64,000 bases of DNA from Oryza sativa Japonica Group. Its lineage: Eukaryota > Streptophyta > Magnoliopsida > Poales > Poaceae. Positions 47,489-60,962 of this stretch are shown here, in pieces. Made by a program: the position numbers and the translations under genes. The notes under the pieces are model-generated. The model did not search any database. It worked only from the letters and a program-made list of their open reading frames with translations, and was not told the DNA's origin. The DNA is taken from NCBI RefSeq assembly GCF_034140825.1, contig NC_089037.1, positions 1,709,501-1,773,500 of the forward strand. The letters run 5' to 3'. Position 1 is the first letter of the stretch. The number at the start of each line of letters is the position of its first letter.

Positions 47489-48268
47489 TATAACAAAATC
47501 GAATGCTTTTGGATGAAATTCAAATGCTGCATTTATTGCCTGCTTATCTGGCCTGCCTCATTTTGAATTGGAATAACTTAATTTTAGAATTAATTGAGGA
47601 TTTTCTTGCTTTTTATATTCAGCTTTTGTAATTTTTGGCTGCTACGAGTAAAGGGCAAAGTAATTTGCACTCTGGGTCACATATTATTACCGAAATTTCA
47701 CTTTTATCATATAAGAAGGTCCTTTTTCACTTGAACTAGGTATGCTTAATATATGTTAGGATGTGGATTCTCGTTGTATGGCCATGTCAACGACAAACTA
47801 TTACGTCCAAAGAATTTGTATATAGGAGTTGCACTTTGAACTGGGTGGCCGCATGTCAATGACTAACCACCTCTTATGTCTACGTGGGTCGCTCGGTTTA
47901 AAAAGTGCAATAATTGCCAACAGTATCTAGTTTAATGAGAAAAAACACTTCAAAAGGTAGTTTAAAATGGAACTCGACAAAAATGTAGTGTCTAGTGTGT
48001 AATTTATTGGTAAAAGCATAAAAATCCTATCCTAAAATTAGTTTTTACGTACTTTGGCTATGCCATAAATTGTACTCATGAAAATAGCTTCCAATTTCCC
48101 AGACAAACGTGCATTGTTTCCATTTAGTGGGTCACGTGTCTTATAACAGACATTCTGGTTTAGCAAACGGTAAATCTAATTAGAGAGGCCTCTCTAATTA
48201 GTTTTAACCAGAGACATCCGCGTGCTAGTACTTTAGGAGTTTTGGTTGCTATCAATCCATTGAGCAAG
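47489..48268. other. Intergenic, no gene seen
   Basis: AT-rich DNA between two MITE-like elements with no supported feature. Confidence 0.45.
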
Positions 48269-49062
48269 TAGGGGAAATATTCCTATCATCTATGATTCAA
48301 ATAAAATTTTCTCTTAAATTACTCATCCGATTTACAATCCGATTACACCGTTGTGTTCGTAATAATTAAATCTTTATAACAAGATCTCACATGATTATAT
48401 TTTGATGAAAAATCACAAATTACTTTTATGATATGTCTAAATTACTTTTAGATTTCACTAAGTTACTTCTTAGACATATAAAAGTAAAATCAGTAAAGCC
48501 TAAAAGTAATTTACATATATTATAGAAGTAACTTATAAAAAAAAGTAACTTTAATTAATGCCTTTTTTCATTGAACAAAATATCACACATATATATGTGT
48601 GTGTGAGAGAGAGAGAGTTACTTTTAGATTTGATTAAAATACTTCCTATACATTCATAATGCTATGAGATGATTACTTTTATTTTTTTAGTTAATTCCAT
48701 AATTTGTGCTGATTAATTTAATTTCTAGATAGAGTCATGTTTTTATCTCTACAACGGATTTACTTCAAATAACATGCTAAAGTTACATTCGTTTTGTTCT
48801 AAGTCACTTCTATAATATATGTAAATTACTTTTAAGTTTTACTGAATTTACTTTTATATATATAAGAAGTAACTTAGTGAAATCTAAAAGTAATTTAGAC
48901 ATATCATAAAAGTATTTTGTGATTTTTCATCAAAACATAATAATGTGAGATCTTGTTGTAAAGATTTAATTGTTACGAACACAACAGTGTAATCGGATCG
49001 TAGATCGGATGGATAGTTTAAGAGAAAATTGTATTTGAAGTATAGGTGGATGATGCCTCTTA
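48269..49062. mobile_element. Foldback element with long inverted arms
   Basis: Arms of about 270 bp run inward from aggggaaatattcc on the left and tgatgcctctta on the right. They share aattttctctta, gatctcaca, gatttttcatcaaaa-type and taaaagtaattta-type blocks in opposite orientation. The middle holds a (TG)n(AG)n microsatellite at about 48590-48617. The target duplication is not clear. Confidence 0.75.
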
Positions 49063-50002
49063 TAGATAGAGTGGTAGCTGATTTAGACAAGCCAGCTATC
49101 ACTAGCTGTGTAGTTACGCCCTTTAGCAAACTGTTTTGTGTGTATGTGTGAATTGGTATGGCAGAGTTTTAGCATCAACTATTTGCACTATCATGCAGTA
49201 TGGCGATTTTTGAATGTCATTTGCCTCGATACAACATGCTGAGACACATAGAAGTATAGGTATAGCATTAATATTTATCCGTATCTCCATAGTATACTAC
49301 TATAGTATCTTCTCCATTTAACAACGGTGATCTTTTTCAGAGAGCACAACAGAACACGCACATGTTTTTTTTAGCCCTGGACACGCACATGTAGACATGT
49401 ATTTAGACATGCAGTAACAGCATCATGTCTCAAAATTTCGTGCTCGAGGATCTGCCTTCTCACACTCATTTTGTCTGATTAAGCACTCTTAATTAAAAAA
49501 CGGTCTGCCTAAAACACCAGACGGAAAAATGTAACAAAAATTGCGGGTAATAGCAATATAACAGTTGCAAATGTCAAAATTCTTTTGTTCCACTGACATG
49601 TGGGCCCACGACCTTCAGTACGCGACCCCTGGAGCACCCACCAATCAGTTTCGCCCACGACACGCGGTGGACCGGTCCCACACCTCCCCCCCACCCCCAC
49701 CAAACGCGCCCCGAGGCCGGCCGATCCGAAACCGTCTACACGGAGCGCTCGAGCCGAACCCCGCCTCCATGTGGGCCCCACGTATCCCCCTACCCCACAT
49801 GTCATTGGGTAGGGCGATCCCCCGCCCGAGCCGGACGACCCCGCCGCAACCGAAAGGCCCCCCCCCCTCTCCCAAAGGGAAAAAAAATACCAAACGCACG
49901 CAAAGCCACACGCACCCCGACCCGTTCCCAGCCAAGGCCACCCCCCGCCCGCACCACCACCACCACCACCTCCTCCTCCCGCCGCCGCCGCCGCGGCCTT
50001 CG
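49063..50002. other. Upstream region of the bromodomain gene
   Basis: AT-rich to about 49580, then GC-rich promoter and leader DNA with C-rich tracts just before the ATG. The open frames here on both strands extend from, or shadow, exon 1 and are not separate genes. Confidence 0.5.
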
Positions 50003-53000
50003 ATGGCGAAGACCCGGAAGGCCGCGGCCGCTCCGCCACCTCCGCCCCCGCCCCCACCCGCGGAGACCCCAGCGAGGAGGAAGGGGAAGAAGAAGGGGCG
50101 GCCGTCCCTCCTCGACCTGCAGCGGCGCAGCCTCCGCCTCCAGGCCCAAAACCCTAGCCCGGCCCCGTCCCCCTCGCGGCGGGACGCCAATCCGTCCGAC
50201 GAGGACGACGACGGGGTCGGGAGTGGGGGGCGCCGACGGCAGAAGCGGCTCAAGAGCGTCCTCTCCAGCAGCGGCGGCGGCGAGGTCGGGCGCGCTCCCC
50301 CCCTCTTACCTGTCGCGCCAATTTTTCGAAATTTGCCCGAGGTTTTTGGGGGCCTCCCCGAGGAGAGGAGAGGGGGGTTTTTGCCGTGGGACACGCGGCG
50401 ATGCGGTTGCCGTAGTGGTTGGATCTGCGATTTTGGAATTTTTTTGAGGGGGGTGGGTTTCGTGGTACGGCTCGCTCTCGTGGTGGGGAATCTGGCGGGA
50501 GGGGGAGATCAGTGCGACTGTGGGAGTGGCACTTGGGGATTTTTAGCTTCTTGGAGAGCGTTGCTTTTTTTGGGCGGGTTTGGATTTTTATTTGGTTTTC
50601 CTATGGAGTCCGGGTCTAGGGATCTTGACCCTGTCAGCGCTTTAATCCTTTCCATCGAAGGGAACAGTACGCGGATCTGACAAGTTTTGACGGATTTGAC
50701 CTTTTTCCTCCCGGATTATTGTGTTGCAAGCGCTGTCCGGGGTTGAAAAAGCGCCAAAAGTCTTCGTTTTTTGTGTGCCAAGTCTGGAGTTTTGCAGCAC
50801 TTCGCCCTGGCAGTCGCAAAAGGCTGACGTTCCTCCGTTTCCATGGCGAATTCGACTCTGACGGCTGCTGTTCGATGCTGCAGGATGATGAGGCGCCCGC
50901 GGCCGCCGTGGTGGTGAAGGTGGAGGTGGAGGAGAAGAAGAAGAAGGTCTCGTCGAAAGCGACCGGGAAAGGTGAGGCTTGGAGGGAAGCCAAGCATTAG
51001 TGTTGAAGTGGTTAAAGAATTTGAAATTTTCTCGGGTTAACTCCTCCTTGCGCTTGTGGGAGCAGGGGACGCTGCGTCGGATGGCGGGCCCACTACGGGG
51101 ACTCCCCTCCCGGACAAAAAGTTGCTTCTCTTCATCCTCGACAGGCTCCAGAAGTGAGTGGCCCGGCCCCATCCTGATGTAGTTCTCTTCTCCCCCCAAT
51201 AAGAGCTTGCCTCTGATTGCTTCAGCTATGTATGTGTGTATCTCTTCTTTGTACTGCTCCCAGGAAGGACACCTATGGAGTTTTCTCGGAGCCCGTCGAC
51301 CATGAGGAGGTGAGCAATTCAGTTCTTGGTCTGCTGTGTATTTGTGTTCTGAAGTTTGCAGTGATGATGTTGACAACTGTTTTGTGTTTTGTGTATCTGT
51401 TGTTGTGCGTGCTTGCATGCAGCTTCCAGATTACCATGAGATTATCGAGCATCCTATGGACTTCTCGACGATCCGCGAGAAGCTGTTGAATGACTCGTAT
51501 ACCACCCTAGAGCAGTTTGAGGTATGATGCCTGTAGTTTGAGTTGCTGTCTCCTTGCGTGTTGTCTGTTTTATTGGCTTTTCATTCACTGACACTACAGA
51601 TGTTTGCTTCTGTCTACTGTTCTGTACTTCACGTTTTTTCTATTGCTTTATATCTGCTAAGGCTAGTTCTGTTATTTTCCTGTAAAATCCTAGGTCTCGT
51701 GTCTAGCTTCACATGTCTTCTCTCTCTTTTGTTTGTACCACAAGTGTCTATGCAGTTTTAAGTCAAACTAGTTTATCTTCATAATTCACTTTCAATGAAT
51801 TTGTTGATACTGGTTGTTGGTATTGTTTATGAAGCCACTGAAGTGTTTTCTGCATTTTGGTAACAATGTCAAGGAATTCCTGATTTGAGAAAGTACATTT
51901 GGTATATCCTTGTTCTTACACAGGGTCAAATTATTGTTTTTTTTATGAGTTAATGCCTTCATTAATGGAAAGTGCTCTCTGGATTGGCATGTAGAGGTCG
52001 CATGTGCTACTTTTTAATGATCATCGTGGACTGTAGCTAAGAGAAAGCCCAGTAAACTTCATAATGATTCCTCCTATTTTAGCTCCAAAGTTGTATCCAT
52101 TCAATAACTACCAGTTACTTTATGCTCACTATTTATAGTCTTTCCCTGTTGATTTGCCCAACTTAGTGGTGGAAGCTTCGCATTCTTCTCGGCAGGCTAG
52201 CACATGGTTCATTTGTGTGCTAACTCAGGCTAAGAGCAATCCCAAATTTGATGGTTCTGTATACTCAAATTGGCTGCTTAAACTAAAAATATCAATATCT
52301 CAAAACACTGGTAAACCATAGTCCATATTGAAACTGTACTTCTTGGATAGATTATAACTCTATCTATCCCTTCAGAAGTGAGATTCAAGTTCTGCACTGT
52401 ATGGTGTTTGAGTCCAATTTTCAAGTTCTGCATCAACTCAAATGATCTGGGGATGTTTGTAAATTTGTTTCTTTCTAGTAACGGATCTTCATGTGAAGTG
52501 GACTTCAAATAGCCTTCATGTTTTCTATTCTGGCACAAATGTTCTCCAGCCACTATTATATTTTCTTCATAATGTCTATATTTTGTTTTCAGCCCTATTT
52601 TTCTCTTAAAAGTTCTGCGCTTTTCTCTTGATAAGCGTTTCGGAGGAGAGAGTTTGTCATTTCAGGCCATTAAAAAACCTTTTAGCGACACAGATATGGT
52701 TGCTTTATTATTTTGTTTTTGGGGTTTATCCGTGTTTATATACCACTGAGTTCTATCAAAGGTCCATAATGTGCTGCTAACGCCAACTTATTGATCTGTC
52801 ATTGTAACGACTCGGTGGGATATTTTGTTCTTCCATTTTGTACAATGTATTGAGTTTTGAAAAATTGCTGTGTAGCTTTGCACAGCAACATTGTTAAGAG
52901 TTTTCCACTTGTCCTGCATATGTTTGCTGTATGGATTTTTTTCTTCTAAAATTAGTAAATCATGAAGCAAATCATAATGGAGTAAGAGTAACACTTTGCT

Positions 53001-55987
53001 TAAGTAGTTTGGATCTTCGCTTAAAATCTCTTTTTTTTTTTGGCTTTACTAGTATGAACCTTCTCTTAATATCTAATGTTTTTTTAATGATTGTGCAGAA
53101 TGATGTGTTTCTACTTACATCAAATGCCATGTCCTACAATTCAGACGACACAGTCTACTATCGGCAGGTATCTATTTTACTAATGCTGTAATGCATGTGC
53201 CTTTTGCAACAGGACTATGTGATCCATTTTGTAGATATACCGCCGTACTGTTTGCACGCATTCAATGCTTGGTTTATATAGGTTATTCATAACCCTTGCA
53301 AATTTCTTATGCTTGGTGCAGTTTCTTTTCGTGAGACTTCTATAAATTTGTGCACCTGTTACACAAATGGCACATTCTTCTTTTTGTTCCTGTTGTGCTT
53401 TTGTAGTTGGTGTTTTTATTTCGTGTGAATATCATTGTTACACTAAGGCCAACACAAGTTTTTTTTTAATCAACTTCCTTTGGTATTTTTATTTTGATAC
53501 TCCTTTGGACTCTTAGAACATTGGAAGTCCATTGGATTTGTGTTATACTGATAATTTCTACAAAGCCAAGACACCTAGGTCGCTATCTTCCACAGTATGT
53601 TTCCCCAGCTGGTAGGGATGAAAACGGAGCGGATAGTTTCCGTCCGCTCAGGACAAAAACGGATACGGATACCTTTCGGATCGGATAATTCTCGGATAGT
53701 TCGGATACGGATACGAATACGGATATTTTCTCCCGGATACGAATACGAATATGGTACCAGGGTTTCCGTCGGATACGGATAATAATTCGGATATCCGGTG
53801 AACGGTGCTATTCGGATATCCGCAGGACCCATGAGACATACCCCATTTCTTTCTAACTCTATAACCTTCAATATACCTTTATAGATTTTAATAGTAGTTT
53901 ATCTCTTAACACTAGTCACTATTAATATTATTTAAATTTTAAAAAATATTTATAAATTATACCTCATTTTATATAAAATGAGCTAATTATATATGTTGAT
54001 ATTTGTTTCCATTAGAAGTTGAGTTGGTTTTCGTGTTCCGAGAAAAAATTGTTTCCGTATTCGTGTCCGATCATATTTGATTCTTATTCGTATTCGAGAT
54101 AATCCGTATTTGTTTCCGTATTCGAGCTATCCGTATTCGTTTTCGTATCCGGTAAAAAATATGAAAACGAATATGGTATGAGCATTATCCGTCCGTATCC
54201 GCTCCGTTTTCATCCCTACCAGCTGGAATTATACTGCAGCACAAAAGAAATCGATACACTTGCATAAATACGAGGCATTGTATGTAGGATAAATTCCTTC
54301 TCTTATCTGGAAACTGTTGAAATCCATTGACGTGATCCTTTCTGTTATCTTTTGTCTTAAGACTATTTTATTTTGCAAGTTAGCCTATCTTTGTGGTCTT
54401 TTTGGCTTCCAATTTCCTGAGATGTTCATTTATCTACTTAGGCACGATCTATTGAAGCTCTGGCCAAAAAGGATTTCGAGAACCTGAGGCAAGCTAGTGA
54501 GCCTGAAGAAGAACAACAACCCAAGACTGTACCCAGAAGAGGCAGACCACCAAAATATGCAAAGAAAATTGAGAAGACTGAAAATGATGTTTCACCAGAT
54601 TTATCCAATGCAAAAACAAAATCTGCAGACCATGCTGAAACAATTAGAAAAAGGTTGACTGGGGACAGAACTCGAAATGCAAATATCACAACAAGAGACT
54701 CACCCTTTCTTCAACATAATACACCTGGTTCTTTTGCTGGTAAAAGAACAGATAGATTTGGTGATTATTCAGGTTTGTTTTTATTGCTAATTGCTCGTAT
54801 CTCTACAGTGCTGTACTTATGGAGCTTGAGCATGGCTTGATATCGTGGTATCTTTCAGGGCCTTCGAAGTACGGAAAGAAGACCACCCCGACTATTTCAG
54901 ATGATGAGCGTCGTAGTACATACGATCAGCAATACTTCCATAGTAGTCCTCTGTTTTCTGCCCTTGGTGGTGAGAGGAAAGTACTTGTGCCGGTAAGCAC
55001 GTTCAGAAAATTTTGTCCTGAATAATTTATGAATTAAAAGATTTATAAACCTTGCCAACTTACCTACTGAACGTTTGCAACTACTACTTGGTGCATTGCT
55101 ATCTCAATGCTGAGTTATTTTAATTATGGAAACAGGTGGGACTTCAACAGCAACATGCATATGCTAGGAGCTTGGCGCGGTTTGCTGCAAAATTTGGTCC
55201 CGTAGGCTGGGACATAGCAGCAAAGAGAATCAGACGACTACTGCCTTCTGGAACAAATTTTGGCCCAGGATGGGTTGTGGATGGTGAGCCACCTGAGAAC
55301 TCTCAGTGGCCTCGAGTTCCCATGCTCTCTGATCCATCCATCCAGTCTACTGGTGTTCCAGCTAGCAACGTAATATCCAAGAATGATGAATCCAATCAGA
55401 AGTCTGGACTGACTTCGAACGAGGATTCTGGTGAAGAGCATCTAGCTAGAACCGAGCCAGTGGCTTCTACATCTGCATGCGTTAACACAAACTCTGTATC
55501 TGCCACCAAGCTAGCTACCAAGTGTGAAAACGGGGCTAATGTGTCATGTGATGGTGTGGGTAGTACTGGACAGACACCTCCCTTGCAGCAGCACAGCCAT
55601 AGTCGAGAGATCCACTCAAATATGAATGGCTTCACTGCCTTGCCAAACACAATTAGTCAATACGCAGGGCAAGGATTCTTGGGACAGATGCAGTTGACAC
55701 ATGCTCAAGTTCTTGGGATGTTTTCCGGAGTCAATGGCAGAACAAATGGCTTTATCCATGGGCACCCACTGGTGGCTAATAGCATTAAAGCACCACAAAA
55801 TGGGGATGTTGGAAAGGTAGCCACTAATCCATCACCAGATGCAGGTCATGATTCAGAAGCTGCATTATCACAAACCATGACTAGTTCTGCTCCAAGTTTA
55901 AGTGCTGGTGTTCAACCATCAGGTTCCATGCCAAGCGAAAAGTTAGCAAATCCAAAAAAGCACCCGGACTTGGCATTGCAGCTCTGA
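50003..55987 (+). CDS. Bromodomain protein, BRD7/BRD9-like
   Basis: Nine exons (50003-50284, 50884-50971, 51066-51153, 51264-51309, 51423-51521, 53099-53167, 54442-54772, 54859-54992, 55136-55987) join in frame to 662 aa. The N-terminus is Ala/Pro/Lys-rich with a basic KGKKKGRPSLLDLQRRSLRL block. The bromodomain spans about residues 143-240, with VFSEPVDHEELPDYHEIIEHPMDFSTIREKL-type core text and the acetyl-lysine-binding Asn in AMSYNSDD. An AT-hook-like RRGRPPK is at 256-262. The C-terminal half has a conserved RSLARFAAKFGPVGWDIAAK stretch and then low-complexity Ser/Asn-rich sequence. It matches plant BRD1/BRD2/BRD13, homologues of BRD7/9 in the SWI/SNF (BAS) chromatin remodeller. The first donor (GAG|GTCGGG) is weak, so exon 1 usage deserves care. 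A Ds-like element sits in intron 6. Confidence 0.9.
53613..54218. mobile_element. Ds-like non-autonomous hAT element in the bromodomain gene
   Basis: Ends TAGGGATGAAAACGG and CCGTTTTCATCCCTA are perfect inverted repeats close to those of maize Ac/Ds. The octamer CCAGCTGG flanks both sides (53605-53612 and 54219-54226). The 606-bp interior is built of many ggatacggat and cgtattcg words, like the subterminal repeats bound by hAT transposases. It lies in the 1.27-kb intron between exons 6 and 7. Confidence 0.92.
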
Positions 55988-56560
55988 AGACAATTAGCCA
56001 TTGACATAGTTCAGCTTAGCGCCGTCCTTGATTGGAAACATGATTCAGAATCCCAGCTTCTCGAGTCCTTATTCTCCGCTTCTGCTATGCTGATGGATAT
56101 TGTAGCAGCACACTGAGTGGTTCTGAGGGAGAATTAACAATGGATTTCTCGTCGAAGAATAATTCATTGTGAGGCGAGGTCATGGGAAGGAGTAACTAGA
56201 GCCGATGAATCGTTTGACTCCCAGCAAATTTGTTGTAAAAGGGTAGGTAGTCTGTATAGATTCTAATCTTATTTCCGATGATAATGTTTCGGATGGGCAG
56301 CATCTGGCATCCAATGTGTAACATTATACTAGTGGAGGTATACAAGCAGGGAGGGAGGCAAGTGCATAGGTGTGCCTTTTTCCTGCGAGGATTGATCCGA
56401 TTCCAGGTTGTATGAGACTGGCGGATGGACGACTGCTGCAACTCCACCCCAGTTGAGCTGAGTAGCAAGTAGCCTGAGTCACCAAAATCTTGCTCTGAGC
56501 CCCTGACATGATTCTGTGTTGACATTTTCACTGACATGATTATGTAGTGTTTTAACATTT
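55988..56560 (+). other. Bromodomain gene 3' untranslated region
   Basis: Non-coding sequence directly after the stop codon. The end is not defined. Confidence 0.4.
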
Positions 56561-59500
56561 GTTGATGTTGCTCTTGACTGTACTTCTTGCTCTGGAATCT
56601 GGGATACCCGGATACATATGCTGTTGATATTTGATACTTCCCACGGTGCCAGCATCAGGGTTCATGCTTTTGACGAAAACCGTAACGTTTTGAAGTTTTG
56701 TCGTGGAGCTAAAGTAGATTTCGAGTGAAACTTCGAATGGTTTTTGAGAATTAAAATCTGAAACAGTAAATCTGGCTGATATTTTGTTGAAATTTGTTGA
56801 AATCCGTCGTACTATCATGTGGTAGGATACCCCGGTGCTCAATCCGAAAGGTGAACTCTGGACACCATTCTGTTGTCCTTGGTTTTCACAGCACTAAGGC
56901 AATGATTACTCACAGTTTCAATCACGAAGACAGCACGATCGGTCCAGTTGGAAGGTGAAAAAAACTGGGCCGTGCCATTGTCCTGCGGATCTGCATGGAC
57001 ATTGCATGATTCTTTGCAAGGTGGCCTCCATGATCTCCCGCTCTGAAATCCGATATTTGCATCCGTCCAGATCGCAGATGACGAAGACGATCGAGTCGTA
57101 CCGATGCTGCTGCTGCTGCTGCTGCACCCAAATCGCGTAGATTTTACTACCACAGCAACGCGGAGGCCGTATCAACACGTGAAAACGGCAACGAGGAGGA
57201 GAGAGCCCGTGAGGTTGCGCGCCATGGATGGCAATGGCGTCGCATACCATCATCATCATCATCATGCTTGGCGCCGCTGGCCCATTGATGGTGAGCATCG
57301 AGATCCGGTTGCCTGCCCCCGGCCATTCCATTACTTCCTCACAGTGAAACTGTTTCGGCCCGTACTGTCCTCCGGTACCAGTGTCGTCCACTGCCTCTAC
57401 TGTTCCACCTCCACTTTCTCCCCCCAGCAAAAATTGCAGCTAAGCTTGCTGCTGTTTCCATGCCAAGTGTATATATTCAGTTACAAACAAAAAAAAGTAC
57501 AGTGTCTATATAAACGGAATCCGTTCCTTTGACCTACTGACCTCTGTGTTAACACTGGGTGACTGATATATGGGTTCTCTAATAAGCGAGCCTATATGTT
57601 AGTCACCCACGTCAGGAGCGGTACGTTAGCGGAGTCTTATTTTTATGTACACCGGCTAACTTGACTATTTTCCTTCGTCTTTTGAGTTGCAAGAAATTTC
57701 CTTTTTCTTATCTATCCGAAAGTATCTCTTTTAATGTGCTCAAAAGATAAAAGTAAGAAAATAATTCCGCGGAGTATAGTGCGACGCGGAGTGAGAAAGG
57801 TCTCTCTCTTCGGTTTATTCACTGATATGAAATGAAATTTAGCACTTATTTTTTTATTGATTCCTGGGGCTAGACGAAAACCCAATTAAATAATTGATTC
57901 CTATTGAAATAATATTAGGGTTCCTTCGAAATGTACAATTGCGAAAAGACATGAATAGGAAAAAACAACTGAATAGAATCTCCTAGTCATTGTATTCTTA
58001 TAGGATTTTAAAACATAGGAAACTTTCAAAATTACTGATTGATTGGCACACAGAAAAAACATAGAAATAGGGTTTCATAGTCATTGGGTTTTTATAGGAT
58101 TTTGAAACACGAGAAACTTTCAAAATTATCGTTTGATTTGCATACAAGAAAAACATAAAAATTTAAGACATTGTAGTAAGAAAACTTAAGGTGAGCCCTC
58201 ATGTTTCTCTTCGGAACTGTACATTATTACTCTAAAATGATCCATTCCATAAGAATTTTAAAGAAATAAGTATTGCCCCTTGAAAGGAACAAAGGGTTGT
58301 TTCCTACTGGAAACAAATCCTTTAGAATTTCTATGTTTTTTCTTTGTTTCAAAGCGGCCTTACGGGTAACATGAATTGAATCCGTGATAAAATCATGCAT
58401 CCACGACCATATCTCACGCACAGTGATAGTGGTTTCCCACTCGACATCTTGATTTTGTTGGAATCAATCTAGCAATTTTTGTCTATCATTCATCTGCTTG
58501 ATTGCTATCCAGTAGGGATTGATTGGGACGAAAAGATTGGCTTGTGATCTACGCAAAAAACTCTGATAGACTGATCATGCCGAATCGTCAGGATTTGAGT
58601 GGTTTGCAAGGAATGGAAGCATATCTATATGTACTATCATGTTAAGACACAGCTTGGCTGCTTATGATCAGGCGTCCTAGGAACCTAAGTACAACATCAG
58701 CAACACGGAATACTAATGCTACCTTACGACCTGATGCAACTGCAAGTGGCCATTGCAAACGCTATAATTTCGCCGTGAATTCATCGAGCGTGCGCGCATG
58801 TGAGGCGAGGCATGCGACTTCACATGCATGGAGATGGAGACTAAAGCTACAATCGGTTCACATCCACTTGCCAATTGCTAATTATGCCTAACCTGTCATT
58901 CTGTCAAGTTTTAATCCCACATTTCGTCAGCCATTTGGTCCACAATTCTGCAATGGATGCGAGAGTTCAGCGTATGAGTTCTCCGGTTTATGATCTCGCA
59001 TCTGTCTTATCCCAGTAATTCATATTATGTGTGTGCTTTGAATGACAGTTTCAGTGCAACTAATTGCACTATAAAGTATAAACAATATACTCTGTTTTTT
59101 ATAATAATGAATAAGAATCCGATATCTATATTTATAAGTGAATATGAAAATAAAATTTACTTATAAATTTTTTTGAAAAAAAATGTATGGAGTACAATCA
59201 AGTAATCAACTACCACTTGTCGTCGCACTTACAACATAATGTTAAGAATTTATTGGTCACTCTCCATCCCTTTGGCTAGCTATAGTTCAGTTGTGACAAT
59301 ACTAGTCGGAGTATTAGGCACCAAAACTAACCAGGCACTTGACGCCACTGATTAATTAATTACTCCTAACTGACTGATAAATCAATCTCTTTATTGACGA
59401 CTGCTCCTGCAGAACAGCACTCCAGCTCTACTAACTAGCTAGCTAGATCCGCGTCACCTGGTGCTAATGATAATAGGAGTACTAGTAATCAGTAATCACG

Positions 59501-60723
59501 AGCAGTGTGTAGCACTGTTCTGCATTATTGTCCGTATTCTATTCAGCCATTTGTGCGTGTTACACGATGACGAGCTACTAGCGCCATAGCTTAATTAGCC
59601 TTTCAGCGCCGGTCATGGGAGAGCCAAATACTCGTTGCTTTCTCGGCACAAATGGACAAATCACAAATGGACAAATAGTGTGATGCATTGCCTGCTTGAT
59701 TAATTGGAAGGCCTGTATCGCTTAATTCTCTTTGCCCATGTTAATTCGAGTTATCAATTTTTTTTAAAAAAACTGTTTAGATGGTTTTTTAAAGAAACAA
59801 GGGGACTTCCTCTGGAATGACCAAAACAGCTTCCCAGCCACCATTTGTGCATGAACACTCCCCTTGATTTGTCCATCCACCCTCAACATTCAACAACCAC
59901 GATCACACGACATGTGTGACCGTACCTCCTCGCAGAGAAGATCATCAAAGAGAGATGAATTGTACAGCCAAAATGGCTAAATGGGCCCTTGATGAGTTCA
60001 TGAACATGTTGAGAAGTTCATGGTCCAATTTAACAGGTAATAATACGGCAGTTTGTCTGCCCCGTTCCTGACTGTTGGATCATGCATATTTCCGGTTTCA
60101 TAATTCAGACTGGCCGGGCCAGGGCTTTCATGCACCTTGTGTACGTATTTTGGACTACTGAACAGCACAAATTCGCACCTACCTCTCAAAAAAAATCAAC
60201 TTTAGACGAATCTAGACAAGTATTTTATACTCAGAATTTTTTTAGTGGAGAGAGTATACATTTCATCTCATCTTATCACATCATTAGAATCGATTACATA
60301 AGATTTCAGTTTGCTGAAAACCAAGCGAAAATCCATAAAAATAGATAACTTTCGATCAACTCCATAAGAAAACCAACTCCGCTCATTTTTCATAAAAATG
60401 ATCCCCGGTTTTCGCTGTGTTTCGATCGGTATTGGAAACCCTTCGCTAGGACCATGACAAAACCAAAATTACATTAGGTTATTAGGGCCATTATTGGACA
60501 TTGTTCGCACTGTTGCAAAGTTGGCAACTTTCCCTGAAGTCGCAGGCATGCACCGTCCATCATGTCATGCTGCATGCCCGGGCCAATGCATTGCATGACG
60601 CAGCTGCAATCCATTCCGATTCCTGTTTCGTCTGCAAAAGTTTGGACTTGCTCGATGGCGATGATGATACCCTACTCCTTGCTCTCTACGACCCAAATGA
60701 TGAGTCCATGTTGCAGTTGCATA
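56561..60723. other. Intergenic, about 4.2 kb
   Basis: No gene seen. A stretch near 56920-57430 with open frames on both strands includes (TGC)n at 57103-57123 and (CAT)n near 57250. The 57868-58350 stretch resembles a MITE of the gggtcctttgattca type seen at 27530. The 60500-60720 stretch is GC-richer with short open frames of unknown nature. Confidence 0.45.
57978..58170. repeat. Internal tandem duplication within a MITE-like stretch
   Basis: A unit of about 95 bp containing tagtcattg, tataggatttt and gaaactttcaaaatta is present twice (from about 57978 and 58073) with moderate divergence. Confidence 0.7.
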
Positions 60724-60962
60724 CTCCCTCCGTCAAAAAAAAAAAGAAGATAAACCTGGGTTTCCATGCCCAATGTTTGACCGTCTGTCTTATTTGAAAA
60801 AATTATAAAAAAATTAAAAAAACAAGTCATGCATAAAGTATTAATCATGTTTTATCATCTAACACCAATAAAAATACGAATTATAAAAAAATTTCATATA
60901 AGACGGACAGTCAAAGTTGGACACGCAAATCCAGAGTTTGCCTTTTTTTTAGACGGAGAGAG
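60724..60962. mobile_element. Stowaway-like MITE
   Basis: Ends ctccctccgtc and gacggagagag are inverted and flanked by TA. The interior shares the gtttgaccgtctgtctta theme with other Stowaway copies. Confidence 0.8.

Noticed and set aside
49565-50680. 371-aa plus ORF as a separate gene
   Set aside because: It is exon 1 of the bromodomain gene extended into its leader and first intron.
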